A DNA stretch of 32,559 nt from Paractinoplanes polyasparticus. GTDB lineage: Bacteria; Actinomycetota; Actinomycetes; Mycobacteriales; Micromonosporaceae. The stretch is from NCBI RefSeq assembly GCF_019710575.1, contig NZ_JAHWFK010000072.1, positions 1 to 32,559 on the forward strand, written 5' to 3'. The notes under the pieces were generated by a model. That model saw only the letters and a program-made list of their open reading frames with translations. It ran no database searches and had not been told where the DNA came from. Below, piece after piece: positions 1 through 7,144 of the stretch. A program made the translations under genes and the position numbers. The first letter of the stretch is position 1, and the number at the start of each line of letters is the position of its first letter.

Positions 1-170
1 CGCCAGGGCGGAGGGGCCGGGCTGCGCCAGGGCGGAGGGGCCGGGCTGCGCCAGGGCGGAGGGGCCGGGCTGCGCCAGGGCGGAGGGGCCGGGCTGCGCC
101 AAGGGGGCGCAACGGTCCGGCTGCGTCAGGGGCGGAGGGTCCGGATCCGTGAGGGGCGAGGGGGCGGCTC
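1..170. repeat. 24-bp tandem repeat array at the left edge
   Basis: Four identical 24-bp units (CGCCAGGGCGGAGGGGCCGG plus GCTG) occupy 1-96. They are followed by about three decayed units at 97-123, 124-147 and 148-170. The period is a multiple of three. The plus-strand frame 1 stays open from the window edge to a TGA at 268-270, reading RQGGGAGL per unit; the minus strand would read QPGPSALA. The array could be the end of a repetitive protein gene cut by the window edge or an intergenic minisatellite. I cannot decide which. Confidence 0.85.
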
Positions 171-311
171 CGTCAGGGCCTTCAGCCGATCGGTGGGTGG
201 TCAACCCGGGTCGGCGATGGCCGGGGCTCGGCCGTGCGCGGGAGCGGCAAAACTGAACGGCGGGGCCTGAGCGTCGGAGTTCGGCCGGCTGCGTAGCGGA
301 CGCCGGGTGGG
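171..311. other. Intergenic stretch downstream of the MFS gene
   Basis: No convincing gene is seen here. A short hairpin, GGCCG-GGGCT-CGGCC (219-233), lies about 80 bp past the MFS stop codon. It has no T-run and is at best a weak terminator candidate. A plus-strand frame that continues from the repeat array ends at 270. Confidence 0.35.
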
Positions 312-1799
312 TCAGGGGTGGCGGACGTGAAGTGGGTCGCCCTGTTTGGATGGGCCGTTGTCGGAGGCGGCTCGCTTCGGGTCGGTGGGGGCGAGGTGTG
401 CCGGGTCGTCGCTGGTCGGCGTTGCGTGGTCGGTCGTGGCTGGGGCGTAGGTCAGCTCGGTGGTGGCGGCGTAGGCGGCCACGGCTGCGCCGGCGACGGC
501 GGGCGGTTCCTCGACGAGTGGTTCGCCGTCGCGTGGGTGGATCATGCGGTGCGACGGAGCCCTGGCCGGCTCGCCATCGTGTGAGCCCGTGGCGGCCGCG
601 GAGCCCGGCGTTGTGTCAGCGGCGGCGGCTCTGCGGCGGCGGCGGAGTTCGGTGGGGAGGACCAGCAGGGCGATCAGGACGCCGGCGCCGCCGACGGCTA
701 CGAAGCCCCAGGGAGGGGAGAAGCGGTCGGCCGCGAAGCCGGCGATCGGGCCGCCCAGGGCGACGCCCACCGTGAGCGACGAGTTGTGCAGGCCCATGGC
801 CTCGCCGCGGGCGCCGGCCGGGATCATGCGGCTGATCGCGTCGGCCGTGGCGGTGATCAGTGGGGCGCAGAGGGCGCCGGCCGGGATCAGCAGCAGAGCG
901 ATCAGCCACCAGTGGGCGTGGCCGATGCCGACGAGCATGGTGGCCGCGGCCAGTGGGACGAGCAGGACCACCGGCGGCAGCGGGCGGCGGATCGTGCCGT
1001 AGGCGAAACCGCCCAGGAGTGAATAGAACGCCCACATGGTCATCACGAGGCCGGCCCAGCCCAGCTCGCCGTTGCCGCGCAGCACGGCCACGAGGGCGAC
1101 GTCGGTGCCGGACAGGACCAGGGTCGCGGCCATCGTCACGGCCAGCAGGGCGACGAATCGGGGAGTGAGCCAACTGCGCCGCGGCACCCGCTGGCCGGCC
1201 GCGATGGGCGCCTCGTGCGCGGCCCGCACCGGCGGGTTGAGCAGCCACAGCCCGAGCCCGGAGAGCAGGATGCCCGCGGCGAGCATCAGCATCGCCCAGC
1301 GCGGCCCGGCGGTGGTGGCGACCAGCACGCCGAGGGCCGGGCCGGTCATGAACGACAGCTCGGTCGAGATGGAGTCGAGCGCGAACGCGGGCAGGCGCTG
1401 GGCCTCGGGCGTCAGGGCGCTGATCGACTGGCGGGCGACCGAGAACGCGGGCAGGGCCAGGACCCCGCCGAACAGTGCCATGGCCAGCAGCGTCCAGTAC
1501 GGCACGGCCTGCGCGGCCGACCAGAAGATCACCTCGGCGACCGTGGTGAGCACCAGAACCAGACGCAAGCCGCGCCGGTCGATGAGCCGGCCCATGACGG
1601 GCGCGCCGACCGAGCCGCCGATTGTGAACGCCGCGCCGATCAGGCCGGCCGCGCCGTAACCCCGGCCCAGGTCGGTGACCACGTGCAGGGTGAGCACGAC
1701 GGCGCCGGCCGCGATCGGGATGCGGGCCAGCGTCGCCACGGCCAGCAGGGATGGGATGCCGGGCAGGGCGAGGGTGTCTCGGTAAGGCTTGAGAAGCAT
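312..1799 (-). CDS. MFS transporter with a long low-complexity C-terminal tail
   Basis: The 495-aa product has about twelve hydrophobic segments between residues 15 and 385, typical of major facilitator superfamily drug or sugar exporters in the inner membrane. The loop after TM2 contains GAPVMGRLIDRRGLR, a match to the MFS motif A pattern. A well-placed GGAGGT Shine-Dalgarno (reverse complement of 1810-1815) supports the ATG at 1799. The substrate cannot be told from sequence. Residues 386-495 form a hydrophilic Arg/Ala/Pro/Thr-rich tail beginning with five arginines, unusual because most MFS proteins end near residue 400. The gene lies 73 bp downstream of pncA on the same strand, with a palindrome in the gap, so it may be separately controlled. 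Confidence 0.85.
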   Translation of the reverse strand: MLLKPYRDTLALPGIPSLLAVATLARIPIAAGAVVLTLHVVTDLGRGYGAAGLIGAAFTIGGSVGAPVMGRLIDRRGLRLVLVLTTVAEVIFWSAAQAVPYWTLLAMALFGGVLALPAFSVARQSISALTPEAQRLPAFALDSISTELSFMTGPALGVLVATTAGPRWAMLMLAAGILLSGLGLWLLNPPVRAAHEAPIAAGQRVPRRSWLTPRFVALLAVTMAATLVLSGTDVALVAVLRGNGELGWAGLVMTMWAFYSLLGGFAYGTIRRPLPPVVLLVPLAAATMLVGIGHAHWWLIALLLIPAGALCAPLITATADAISRMIPAGARGEAMGLHNSSLTVGVALGGPIAGFAADRFSPPWGFVAVGGAGVLIALLVLPTELRRRRRAAAADTTPGSAAATGSHDGEPARAPSHRMIHPRDGEPLVEEPPAVAGAAVAAYAATTELTYAPATTDHATPTSDDPAHLAPTDPKRAASDNGPSKQGDPLHVRHP

Positions 1800-1856
1800 G
1801 TGGTTCCTGACCTCCGGGGCTCATCCTGCCCCGGGGGTGCGACAAAAAACCAACTA

Positions 1857-1866
1857 CTTGATCAAG
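1857..1866. promoter_or_regulatory. Palindrome CTTGATCAAG upstream of the MFS gene
   Basis: A perfect 10-bp palindrome sits in the pncA-MFS gap, about 58 bp upstream of the MFS start codon, in an AT-rich patch unusual for this DNA. MarR-type repressors often bind TTGATCAA-like palindromes in front of exporter genes. This is a pattern-based guess; no regulator gene is adjacent. Confidence 0.35.
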
Positions 1867-1872
1867 CGGAAA

Positions 1873-2451
1873 TCAGGACGAGACGACGGGCCGCCCGGTG
1901 GTCTCGATCGACGCCGCCTTGAGCTGTTCGAGCGCGGCCGCCGTCGTGCCGGCCGCGACACCGGCCGTGAGCTCCAGCAACACGGTCGTGTCGAAGCCCT
2001 CGGCCTTGGCGTCGAGCGCCGTAGCGCGTACGCAATGGTCGGTGGCGATGCCCACCAGTTCGACTTCGGTCACATTCCGCTCGCGCAGCCACGCGGCGAG
2101 GGTCTCGCCGTTCTCGCTCTTGCCCTCGAAGCCCGAGTACGCCGCCTGGTGTTCGCCCTTGCGGAAGATCGCCTCGATGCGGTCGGTGGCCAGCTCGGGG
2201 TGGAAGTCGGCGCCGCCCGAGCCGACCACGCAGTGCGGCGGCCAGCTGTCGACGTAGTCCGGGTGGTCACTGAAGTGGGCGCCCGGGTCGATGTGGTAGT
2301 CCTTGGTGGCGACGACGTGGTCCCACCGGTCGCCCGCCCTGCTCAGCACCAGCGAGATGCCCGCGGCGACGGCGGCGCCACCGGTGACGGCCAGCGAGCC
2401 GCCCTCGCAGAAGTCGTTCTGGACGTCGACGATGATCAGCGCTCGTGTCAC
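1873..2451 (-). CDS. pncA: Nicotinamidase (isochorismatase-like fold)
   Basis: The 192-aa protein hydrolyses nicotinamide to nicotinate plus ammonia in NAD salvage. The catalytic triad is visible: D9 in VDVQNDF, K98 in FRKGEH, and C140 in ATDHCV. The metal-binding set D51, H53, H59 (DYHIDPGAH) and H73 (WPPHC) matches that of mycobacterial PncA, and the length is usual for the family. The gene follows pncB by 10 bp on the same strand, so the two are almost certainly cotranscribed and catalyse consecutive steps, nicotinamide to nicotinate to nicotinate mononucleotide. An enzyme of this type would also activate pyrazinamide-like amides. Confidence 0.95.
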   Translation of the reverse strand: MTRALIIVDVQNDFCEGGSLAVTGGAAVAAGISLVLSRAGDRWDHVVATKDYHIDPGAHFSDHPDYVDSWPPHCVVGSGGADFHPELATDRIEAIFRKGEHQAAYSGFEGKSENGETLAAWLRERNVTEVELVGIATDHCVRATALDAKAEGFDTTVLLELTAGVAAGTTAAALEQLKAASIETTGRPVVSS

Positions 2452-2461
2452 GGGACAACCC

Positions 2462-3757
2462 CTAGCTGGTCGGGACGATGGTGACGGGGATGGCCGGGTC
2501 GCCGGCCGAGAGCTTGAGACCCTCCCACGGTATCGAGATCAGGCCCTGCCGCAGGTGCTCGCGCGACTCTTGCAGCGTCGGCAGCTCGACCACCTCGCCG
2601 CCGGCGACGAACGAGCGCTGGAGCAGCCGGTCGTTGGCGGCGTGGTCGGGCACGCCCTGCGACACGATGATCTCTTCGGTGGCCGTGCCGGTGGGCTTGT
2701 GCCGGCGTACGGCGGTCTTGCGGCCGCCGACGGTCGCCTTGTTCTCGGAGCGCTTGACGACCGGGCGTCCCTCGACCTCGACCAGCTTGTAGACGAGCCC
2801 GGCGGTGGGCGCGCCGGAGCCGGTGACCACCGCGGTGCCGGCGCCGTACATGTCGACCGGCTCGGCGGCGAGCGTGGCGATCGCGTACTCGTCCATGTCG
2901 CCGGAAACGACGATCTTGGTCTCGGTGGCGCCGAGCGAGTCGAGCAGCTCGCGTGAGTGCTGGGCCAGCACCGAGAGGTCGCCCGAATCGATCCGGACGG
3001 CCCGCAGGTCGGGGCCGGCCACGGCGATCGCGTTCCGGATGCCCTGGCCGATGTCGTACGTGTCGACCAGCAGCGTCGTGTTCTTGCCGAGGGCGGCCAC
3101 CTGGGAGGCGAACGCGGCCGGCTCGTCGTCGTGGAGCAGCGTGAACGCGTGGGCCGACGTGCCGGTGGTCGGGATGCCGTAGCGGGCGCCCGCCGCGAGG
3201 TTGGAGGTCGACGCGAACCCGGCCAGGTAGGCGGCCCGGGCGGCGGCGATCGCAGAGTCCTCGTGCGTACGCCGGGAGCCCATCTCGATGATGGGCCGGC
3301 CCCGCGCCGCGGTGACCATGCGGGCCGCGGCCGAGGCGATCGCGGAGTCGTGGTTGAGCACCGAGAGGATCAGCGTCTCGAGCACCACACACTCGGCGAA
3401 CGTGCCGCTGACGGTCAGGATCGGGGAGCCCGGGAAGAAGAGCTCACCCTCGGCGTACCCGTCGATGTCGCCCGTGAAGCGGTAGTCGGCGAGCCACCGG
3501 GCGGTCGTCTCGTCGACGATGCCGGCCCCGCGCAGGAAGTCGATCTCGGCCGGGCCGAACCGGAAGTTCCGGATCAGCTCGACCAGCCGGCCCGGCCCGG
3601 CCACCACGCCGTAGCGCCGGCCGCTGGCCAGGCGCCGGGCGAAGACCTCGAAGACGCACTGCCGGTCGGCCGTGCCGTCCTGAAGGGCGGCGCTGACCAT
3701 GGTCAGCTCGTACTGATCGGTCATCAGCGCGGGGGCGTAGGTGTTCACGGAACCCAC
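2462..3757 (-). CDS. pncB: Nicotinate phosphoribosyltransferase
   Basis: The 431-aa product converts nicotinate and PRPP (with ATP) to nicotinate mononucleotide. Family landmarks are the N-terminal LMTDQYELTM, the EMGSRRTHE segment near residue 158, the TGTSAHAF motif near residue 198 with the conserved histidine region, and RIDSGDLSVLA followed by IVVSGDMDEY in the phosphate-binding half. The start is GTG at 3757; a second in-frame GTG at 3748 would remove only three residues and is equally possible. It is divergent from clpS, as pncB1 is from clpS in M. tuberculosis (Rv1330c/Rv1331). The 97-bp gap up to the clpS start holds paired inverted repeats. Confidence 0.94.
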   Translation of the reverse strand: MGSVNTYAPALMTDQYELTMVSAALQDGTADRQCVFEVFARRLASGRRYGVVAGPGRLVELIRNFRFGPAEIDFLRGAGIVDETTARWLADYRFTGDIDGYAEGELFFPGSPILTVSGTFAECVVLETLILSVLNHDSAIASAAARMVTAARGRPIIEMGSRRTHEDSAIAAARAAYLAGFASTSNLAAGARYGIPTTGTSAHAFTLLHDDEPAAFASQVAALGKNTTLLVDTYDIGQGIRNAIAVAGPDLRAVRIDSGDLSVLAQHSRELLDSLGATETKIVVSGDMDEYAIATLAAEPVDMYGAGTAVVTGSGAPTAGLVYKLVEVEGRPVVKRSENKATVGGRKTAVRRHKPTGTATEEIIVSQGVPDHAANDRLLQRSFVAGGEVVELPTLQESREHLRQGLISIPWEGLKLSAGDPAIPVTIVPTS

Positions 3758-3782
3758 CCTATTGCGCCCGAGGGCCCCTTAC

Positions 3783-3838
3783 GAACCGCGTCCTGACCTG
3801 CGGTTCGGTGTTCCGGTTCACCGATGCGGCAGAACCGG
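3783..3838. promoter_or_regulatory. Paired inverted repeats in the pncB-clpS divergent promoter region
   Basis: Four copies of the hexamer GAACCG/CGGTTC begin at 3783, 3801, 3814 and 3832. They form two inverted pairs, each with start-to-start spacing of 18 bp. The first pair is extended to CGAACCGC-n10-GCGGTTCG (3782-3807) and the second to CCGGTTC-n12-GAACCGG (3813-3838). The regular geometry between divergent genes suggests a dimeric repressor site. The regulator is unknown, and I do not recognise a known NAD-regulator box. Confidence 0.5.
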
Positions 3839-3854
3839 TGGCAACATGGTGGGC

Positions 3855-4145
3855 ATGGCGCTGCCACAGGTCGCTCCCATCGAGAGCCCAGAGATCGAGG
3901 AGGCACCCGCTGACGACCGGCCGTGGGTGACGATCGTCTGGGATGATCCGGTCAACCTCATGTCGTACGTGACCTGGGTTTTTCAGAAGCTCTTCGGCTA
4001 CTCGAAGGAGAAAGCCGAGGCGCTGATGCTCGACGTGCACACGAAAGGCCGGGCGGTGGTCAGCTCGGGTGCGCGTGAGCGCATGGAGATGGACGCCAAT
4101 CAGCTGCACGGATACGGTCTCTGGGCGACGGTTGACCGGGACTGA
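3855..4145 (+). CDS. clpS: ATP-dependent Clp protease adaptor ClpS
   Basis: The 96-aa product carries the ClpS core: VTIVWDDPVNLMSYVTWVFQKLFGYS, then AEALMLDVHTKGRAVV and the HGYGLWATV ending. ClpS binds N-degron substrates through the DDPVN/M pocket and delivers them to ClpC/ClpA-ClpP. The ATG at 3855 gives the usual short acidic N-terminus. An ATG at 3846 would add three residues and has GGTGG nearby, so the start is uncertain by nine bases. A longer open frame reaching back to 3741 would run through the divergent promoter region and is rejected. The gene begins a plus-strand run with the DUF2017 gene 19 bp after its stop. Confidence 0.92.
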   Translation: MALPQVAPIESPEIEEAPADDRPWVTIVWDDPVNLMSYVTWVFQKLFGYSKEKAEALMLDVHTKGRAVVSSGARERMEMDANQLHGYGLWATVDRD

Positions 4146-4164
4146 ACACCGCGGGAGAGGGCAG

Positions 4165-4665
4165 ATGTTCCGACGCAACGGCAGCACGTGCGTGGCCACG
4201 TTCGCGGTCGACGAGGTGCGCGTCCTGCGCAAGGTCGCCGGTGAAGTGGTCGGCCTGCTGACCGACGGCATGGATCACACCGATCCGGTCGTCAGCCGGC
4301 TTTTCCCCGACATCTATCCGGACCGTCCGGACGATTCGGAGGAGTTCCGCCTCTATACCGAGGGGGAGCTCAAGACCGGCAAGATCGACCAGGCCGGGGC
4401 CATTCTCGCCGCCCTGCCCGACGAGGGCGAGGGTGAGGTGCGCCTCGACGGCGAGGCGGCCGAGGCCTGGCTGCGGGCGATCAACGACGCCCGGCTGGCC
4501 ATGGGCACCCGGCTCGACATCCAGGCCGACACCGACCTGGGCGCCGAGCTCGACGACGCCGTGCTGCACGACCCGGGTTCCAGCCGCGTGTTCCAGCTCA
4601 GCGTGTACGCCTACCTCGGCTACCTGCAGGAGTCGCTGCTCAACGCGCTGCCCGAAATCGAGTGA
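4165..4665 (+). CDS. DUF2017 family protein
   Basis: This 166-aa acidic protein is of the actinobacterial family that sits directly after clpS (M. tuberculosis Rv1332 position). Visible features are the N-terminal FRRNGSTCVATFAVDEVRVLRKVAGEV and the segment EGEVRLDGEAAEAWLRAINDARLAMGTRLDI. The C-terminal helix YAYLGYLQESLL is also typical. A GGGAGAGG Shine-Dalgarno at 4153-4160 fixes the ATG at 4165; the frame upstream of it overlaps clpS and is not needed. The function is not established. Constant linkage to clpS suggests a role around Clp proteolysis or the following sulfur module, which is inference. Confidence 0.85.
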   Translation: MFRRNGSTCVATFAVDEVRVLRKVAGEVVGLLTDGMDHTDPVVSRLFPDIYPDRPDDSEEFRLYTEGELKTGKIDQAGAILAALPDEGEGEVRLDGEAAEAWLRAINDARLAMGTRLDIQADTDLGAELDDAVLHDPGSSRVFQLSVYAYLGYLQESLLNALPEIE

Positions 4666-4712
4666 GCGCCGCCACGCCGGGCTCTCCGCATTCTCACGGT
4701 AATGTGAACAGC

Positions 4713-5135
4713 GTGCTGACCATCGACAGCGCGATCGTCGACGCGATCGTCGCCCACGCCCGCCGGGATCACCCCGACGAGGCCTGTGGCGTCGTCGCCG
4801 GCCCGATCGGCAGCGACCTGCCGACCCGGCTCATCCCGATGGACAACGCCGCCCGGTCGATGACGTTCTACGAGTTCGACTCCATGGAACAGCTGCGCGT
4901 CTGGCGCGAGATGGACGACAACGACGAGGAGCCGGTGGTCATCTACCACTCGCACACGGCCACCGAGGCCTACCCGTCGCGCACCGACATCTCGTTCGCC
5001 GGCGAACCCGGCGCCCACTATGTGCTCGTTTCCACGCGCGAGAGCGACTCGGAGGAGATCCGATCGTTCCGCATAGTGGACGGCGTGGTGACCGAGGAAG
5101 AGATCAACATCGTGGATGCGACGGTAGACGCGTGA
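4713..5135 (+). CDS. mec: JAMM/MPN metalloprotease of the Mec (CysO-cysteine peptidase) family
   Basis: The product is a zinc isopeptidase-like protein. The JAMM set is complete: E23 in DEACGVV, then H79-x-H81-x7-S89-xx-D92 in YHSHTATEAYPSRTD. The M. tuberculosis orthologue Rv1334 (Mec) releases cysteine from the CysO-cysteine adduct. I place the start at GTG 4713 because family members begin VLTI/MLTI and this gives 140 aa. A GTG at 4662 overlapping the DUF2017 stop (GTGA) would add 17 residues and allow translational coupling, and GTG 4704 is also possible. The downstream carrier gene cysO encodes a C-terminal extension that this protease might remove. Confidence 0.9.
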   Translation: MLTIDSAIVDAIVAHARRDHPDEACGVVAGPIGSDLPTRLIPMDNAARSMTFYEFDSMEQLRVWREMDDNDEEPVVIYHSHTATEAYPSRTDISFAGEPGAHYVLVSTRESDSEEIRSFRIVDGVVTEEEINIVDATVDA

Positions 5136-5163
5136 TGGCTAGCGCTGTGCAGTCGTACATGTT

Positions 5164-5176
5164 CGGGCAGAGCCCG
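5164..5176 (+). terminator. Short GC hairpin after the JAMM gene
   Basis: CGGGC-AGA-GCCCG is followed by GTTTCGG. The stem is only five base pairs and the T-run is short. It lies 28 bp after the protease stop and before the cysO promoter palindromes, so it could mark partial termination. The evidence is weak. Confidence 0.3.
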
Positions 5177-5183
5177 GTTTCGG

Positions 5184-5207
5184 TCGTTTACGAGTGTCGT
5201 TGACGAC
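5184..5207 (+). promoter_or_regulatory. Tandem palindromes upstream of cysO-cysM
   Basis: Two near-identical palindromes lie in the 128-bp gap between the protease gene and cysO: TCGT-TT-ACGA at 5184-5193 and GTCGT-TG-ACGAC at 5196-5207, with centres 13 bp apart. The second contains TTGACG (5200-5205), a good -35 hexamer. A regulator bound there would block the cysO-cysM promoter. A sulfur or redox regulator is a reasonable guess, but the binding protein is unknown. Confidence 0.45.
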
Positions 5208-5263
5208 CACTCCGTAGACGATCCTGCCCTCAGTTCGACCTTCCTTTTGGAGCATTCACAGCC

Positions 5264-5617
5264 ATGGCTATCGAAGTTCGCGTTCCGACCATCCTGCGCA
5301 GCTACACCGGCGGCGCCAAGACTGTCGAGGGCGCCGGTGAGACGCTGACCGCGCTGATCGACGACCTGGACGCCAAGCACAAGGGCCTCAAGGGGCGGCT
5401 GATCACCCCCGAGGGCGGCCTGCACCGCTTCGTCAACATCTACGTCAACGACGAGGACGTCCGCTTCCTGGGCGCGCTCGACGCCAAGCTCAGCGACGGT
5501 GACTCGATCACCATCCTGCCCGCCGTGGCCGGCGGCGCCCTGGGTTTCGCGGCGGCGGCCGCCCTGCTCGGGCGCCCGTCCAAGCACCTCGCTGCCGCTG
5601 TCTCGACTAAAGGCTGA
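5264..5617 (+). CDS. cysO: CysO-like ThiS/MoaD-family sulfur carrier with a C-terminal extension
   Basis: Residues 1-91 match the ubiquitin-like sulfur carrier CysO: VPTILRSYTGGAKTVEG, LHRFVNIYVNDEDVRFLG and DGDSITILPAVAGG. In the known protein the chain ends at this GG, whose thiocarboxylate donates sulfur to CysM. Here G90-G91 is followed in frame by 26 more residues, beginning ALGFAAAAALLG and ending VSTKG, so the carrier cannot be activated until trimmed. The neighbouring JAMM protease is the natural candidate. A frameshift near 5536 is possible, but other frames also run on to TAA 5608 or TGA 5620. GGAG at 5249-5252 serves as the ribosome site. cysM starts 7 bp downstream. Confidence 0.9.
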   Translation: MAIEVRVPTILRSYTGGAKTVEGAGETLTALIDDLDAKHKGLKGRLITPEGGLHRFVNIYVNDEDVRFLGALDAKLSDGDSITILPAVAGGALGFAAAAALLGRPSKHLAAAVSTKG

Positions 5618-5624
5618 GCTGACG

Positions 5625-6590
5625 ATGGCTCGCTACGAGAGCCTGCTTGACGCCTTGGGGGGCACGCCGCTGGTCGGCCTGCCCCGCCTCTCACCGTCGG
5701 TGCCCGAGGGGGCGCCGGCGGTGCGGCTCTGGGCCAAGCTGGAAGACCGCAATCCGACCGGCAGCATCAAGGACCGGGCGGCGTTCTACATGGTGCGCGA
5801 GGCCGAGGAGTCCGGTCATCTGCACCCGGGCGACACCATTCTCGAGCCGACGAGCGGCAACACCGGCATCGCCCTGGCCATGGTGGCCAAGCTGCGCGGC
5901 TACCGCCTGGTCTGCGTGATGCCCGAGAACGTCTCGGCCGAACGGATTCAACTGCTTCGCATGTACGGCGCCGAGATTCTGTTCTCGCCGGCGGCGGGCG
6001 GCTCCAACCAGGCCGTCGCCACCGCCAAGCAGGTCGCCGCCGAGCATCCGGACTGGAAGATGCTGTACCAGTACGGCAACCCGGCCAACGCCCGCGCGCA
6101 CTTCGAGACCACCGGCCCCGAGCTGCTGCAGGACCTGCCCACGATCACCCATTTCGTGGCCGGCCTGGGCACCACGGGCACGCTGATGGGCACCGGCCGC
6201 TTCCTGAAGGAAAAGGTCGACGGGATCCAGATCATCGCGGCCGAACCGCGCTACGGCGAGCTGGTCTACGGGCTTCGCAACATCGACGAGGGCTACGTCC
6301 CCGAGCTGTACGACGCCAGCGTGCTCGACCGTCGCTTCTCGGTCGGCACCCGCGACGCCGTGCTCCGCACCCGCCAGCTCGTCGAGGTCGAGGGCATCTT
6401 CGCCGGCTTCTCCAGCGGCGCCATCCTGCACGCCGCGCTGGCCGTGGCCCACGAGGCGGTCAAGGCGGGCCGCCGCGCCGATGTCGCCTTCGTGATCGCC
6501 GACGGTGGCTGGAAATACCTCTCGACCGGCGCCTACGGCGGCACACTCAACGACGCCGAAGAGGCCCTTGAAGGGCAGCTCTGGGCTTAG
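5625..6590 (+). CDS. cysM: CysO-dependent, O-phosphoserine-type cysteine synthase
   Basis: This 321-aa PLP enzyme uses the sulfur carried by CysO-thiocarboxylate. The PLP lysine is K49 in NPTGSIKDRA, the phosphate loop is PTSGNTG (residues 75-81), and GLGTTGTLMGTG is the second glycine-rich loop. R218 in YGLRNIDEG aligns, with a two-residue offset, with Arg220 of M. tuberculosis CysM, the residue that selects O-phosphoserine over O-acetylserine. The tail AGFSSGAILHAAL to EGQLWA is typical, including the C-terminal lid. The gene lies 7 bp after cysO; with the JAMM gene upstream, the whole activate, transfer and release module is present except a dedicated MoeZ-type activator, which must be elsewhere. 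Confidence 0.95.
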   Translation: MARYESLLDALGGTPLVGLPRLSPSVPEGAPAVRLWAKLEDRNPTGSIKDRAAFYMVREAEESGHLHPGDTILEPTSGNTGIALAMVAKLRGYRLVCVMPENVSAERIQLLRMYGAEILFSPAAGGSNQAVATAKQVAAEHPDWKMLYQYGNPANARAHFETTGPELLQDLPTITHFVAGLGTTGTLMGTGRFLKEKVDGIQIIAAEPRYGELVYGLRNIDEGYVPELYDASVLDRRFSVGTRDAVLRTRQLVEVEGIFAGFSSGAILHAALAVAHEAVKAGRRADVAFVIADGGWKYLSTGAYGGTLNDAEEALEGQLWA

Positions 6591-6620
6591 CGCGGTCCCG
6601 CGTGATCCACCAGATGCGCC

Positions 6621-7031
6621 CTAGTAAAGGACCGCAATCAGAATGTCGACTGTCAGTGGCCCGGCTGCGCAAGCGAGCAGGAGCCATGGCAGGAAGGCGC
6701 GGTGGATCGACAGGAACGCGCCGACCGTGAGAGCAATGCTCAGCAATCCGAATAGCGCGAGCGTCGGCACATACCAGAACGGCGCCCCGCCCAGCAGCGT
6801 GACAAATGCGAGCGCTCCCACGCCGACTGCGGCGAAGCCGAGAGCGGCTGCCCCTACGGCCATGGTCAGCAGGCGGGCCGTGCTGGGTGCGGGGTCATCG
6901 GGGGCAGGAAAACGGAAAAGCGTCTCATCGTCGTCCAGGCCCGCTCGCGCCGGTGTACTCTCCCACCCACCGAACGGCATGATCTCCGCCGCCTCGGTGC
7001 GCGTGGTGCGGTCTTTCTGGACCGTGCTCAC
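6621..7031 (-). CDS. Small membrane protein of unknown function
   Basis: I do not recognise the family. From the GTG at 7031, preceded by GGAGG four bases away (reverse complement of 7036-7040), the product is 136 aa. It has about 55 hydrophilic N-terminal residues (STVQKDRTTRTEAAEIMPF, GLDDDETLFRFPAPDD), then three to four hydrophobic segments to the C-terminus (LLTMAVGAAALGFAAVGVGAL; FWYVPTLALFGLLSIALTVGAFL; LPWLLLACAAGPLTVDILIAVLY). A longer frame from GTG 7127 lacks a ribosome site and is less likely. It is convergent with cysM (30 bp gap) and divergent from the MBL gene, at the place where mycobacteria carry rhomboid and murI genes. Confidence 0.65.
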   Translation of the reverse strand: MSTVQKDRTTRTEAAEIMPFGGWESTPARAGLDDDETLFRFPAPDDPAPSTARLLTMAVGAAALGFAAVGVGALAFVTLLGGAPFWYVPTLALFGLLSIALTVGAFLSIHRAFLPWLLLACAAGPLTVDILIAVLY

Positions 7032-7144
7032 GCTGCCTCCGTCTGTTCCGTCCTCTGAAGTCCTCGCTTTGTGCAACGCAAACGACTCACCGGACGTAAC
7101 GGGAATTGCGTTAATGGTCGAGGTCACGGGCGGTGTGATGTACG

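Noticed and set aside
1..170. The left-edge repeats as a CRISPR array
   Set aside because: Units are contiguous 24-mers with no unique spacers, and no cas gene is present.
1215..1922. Long plus-strand frames opposite the MFS, pncB, hut and copB genes
   Set aside because: They are antisense shadows rich in Arg, Gly, Ala and Pro, expected from GC3-biased genes; none has a recognisable domain.
3741..3854. Upstream extension of clpS from 3741
   Set aside because: It would cover the divergent pncB promoter and inverted repeats, and would add 38 residues absent from ClpS proteins.
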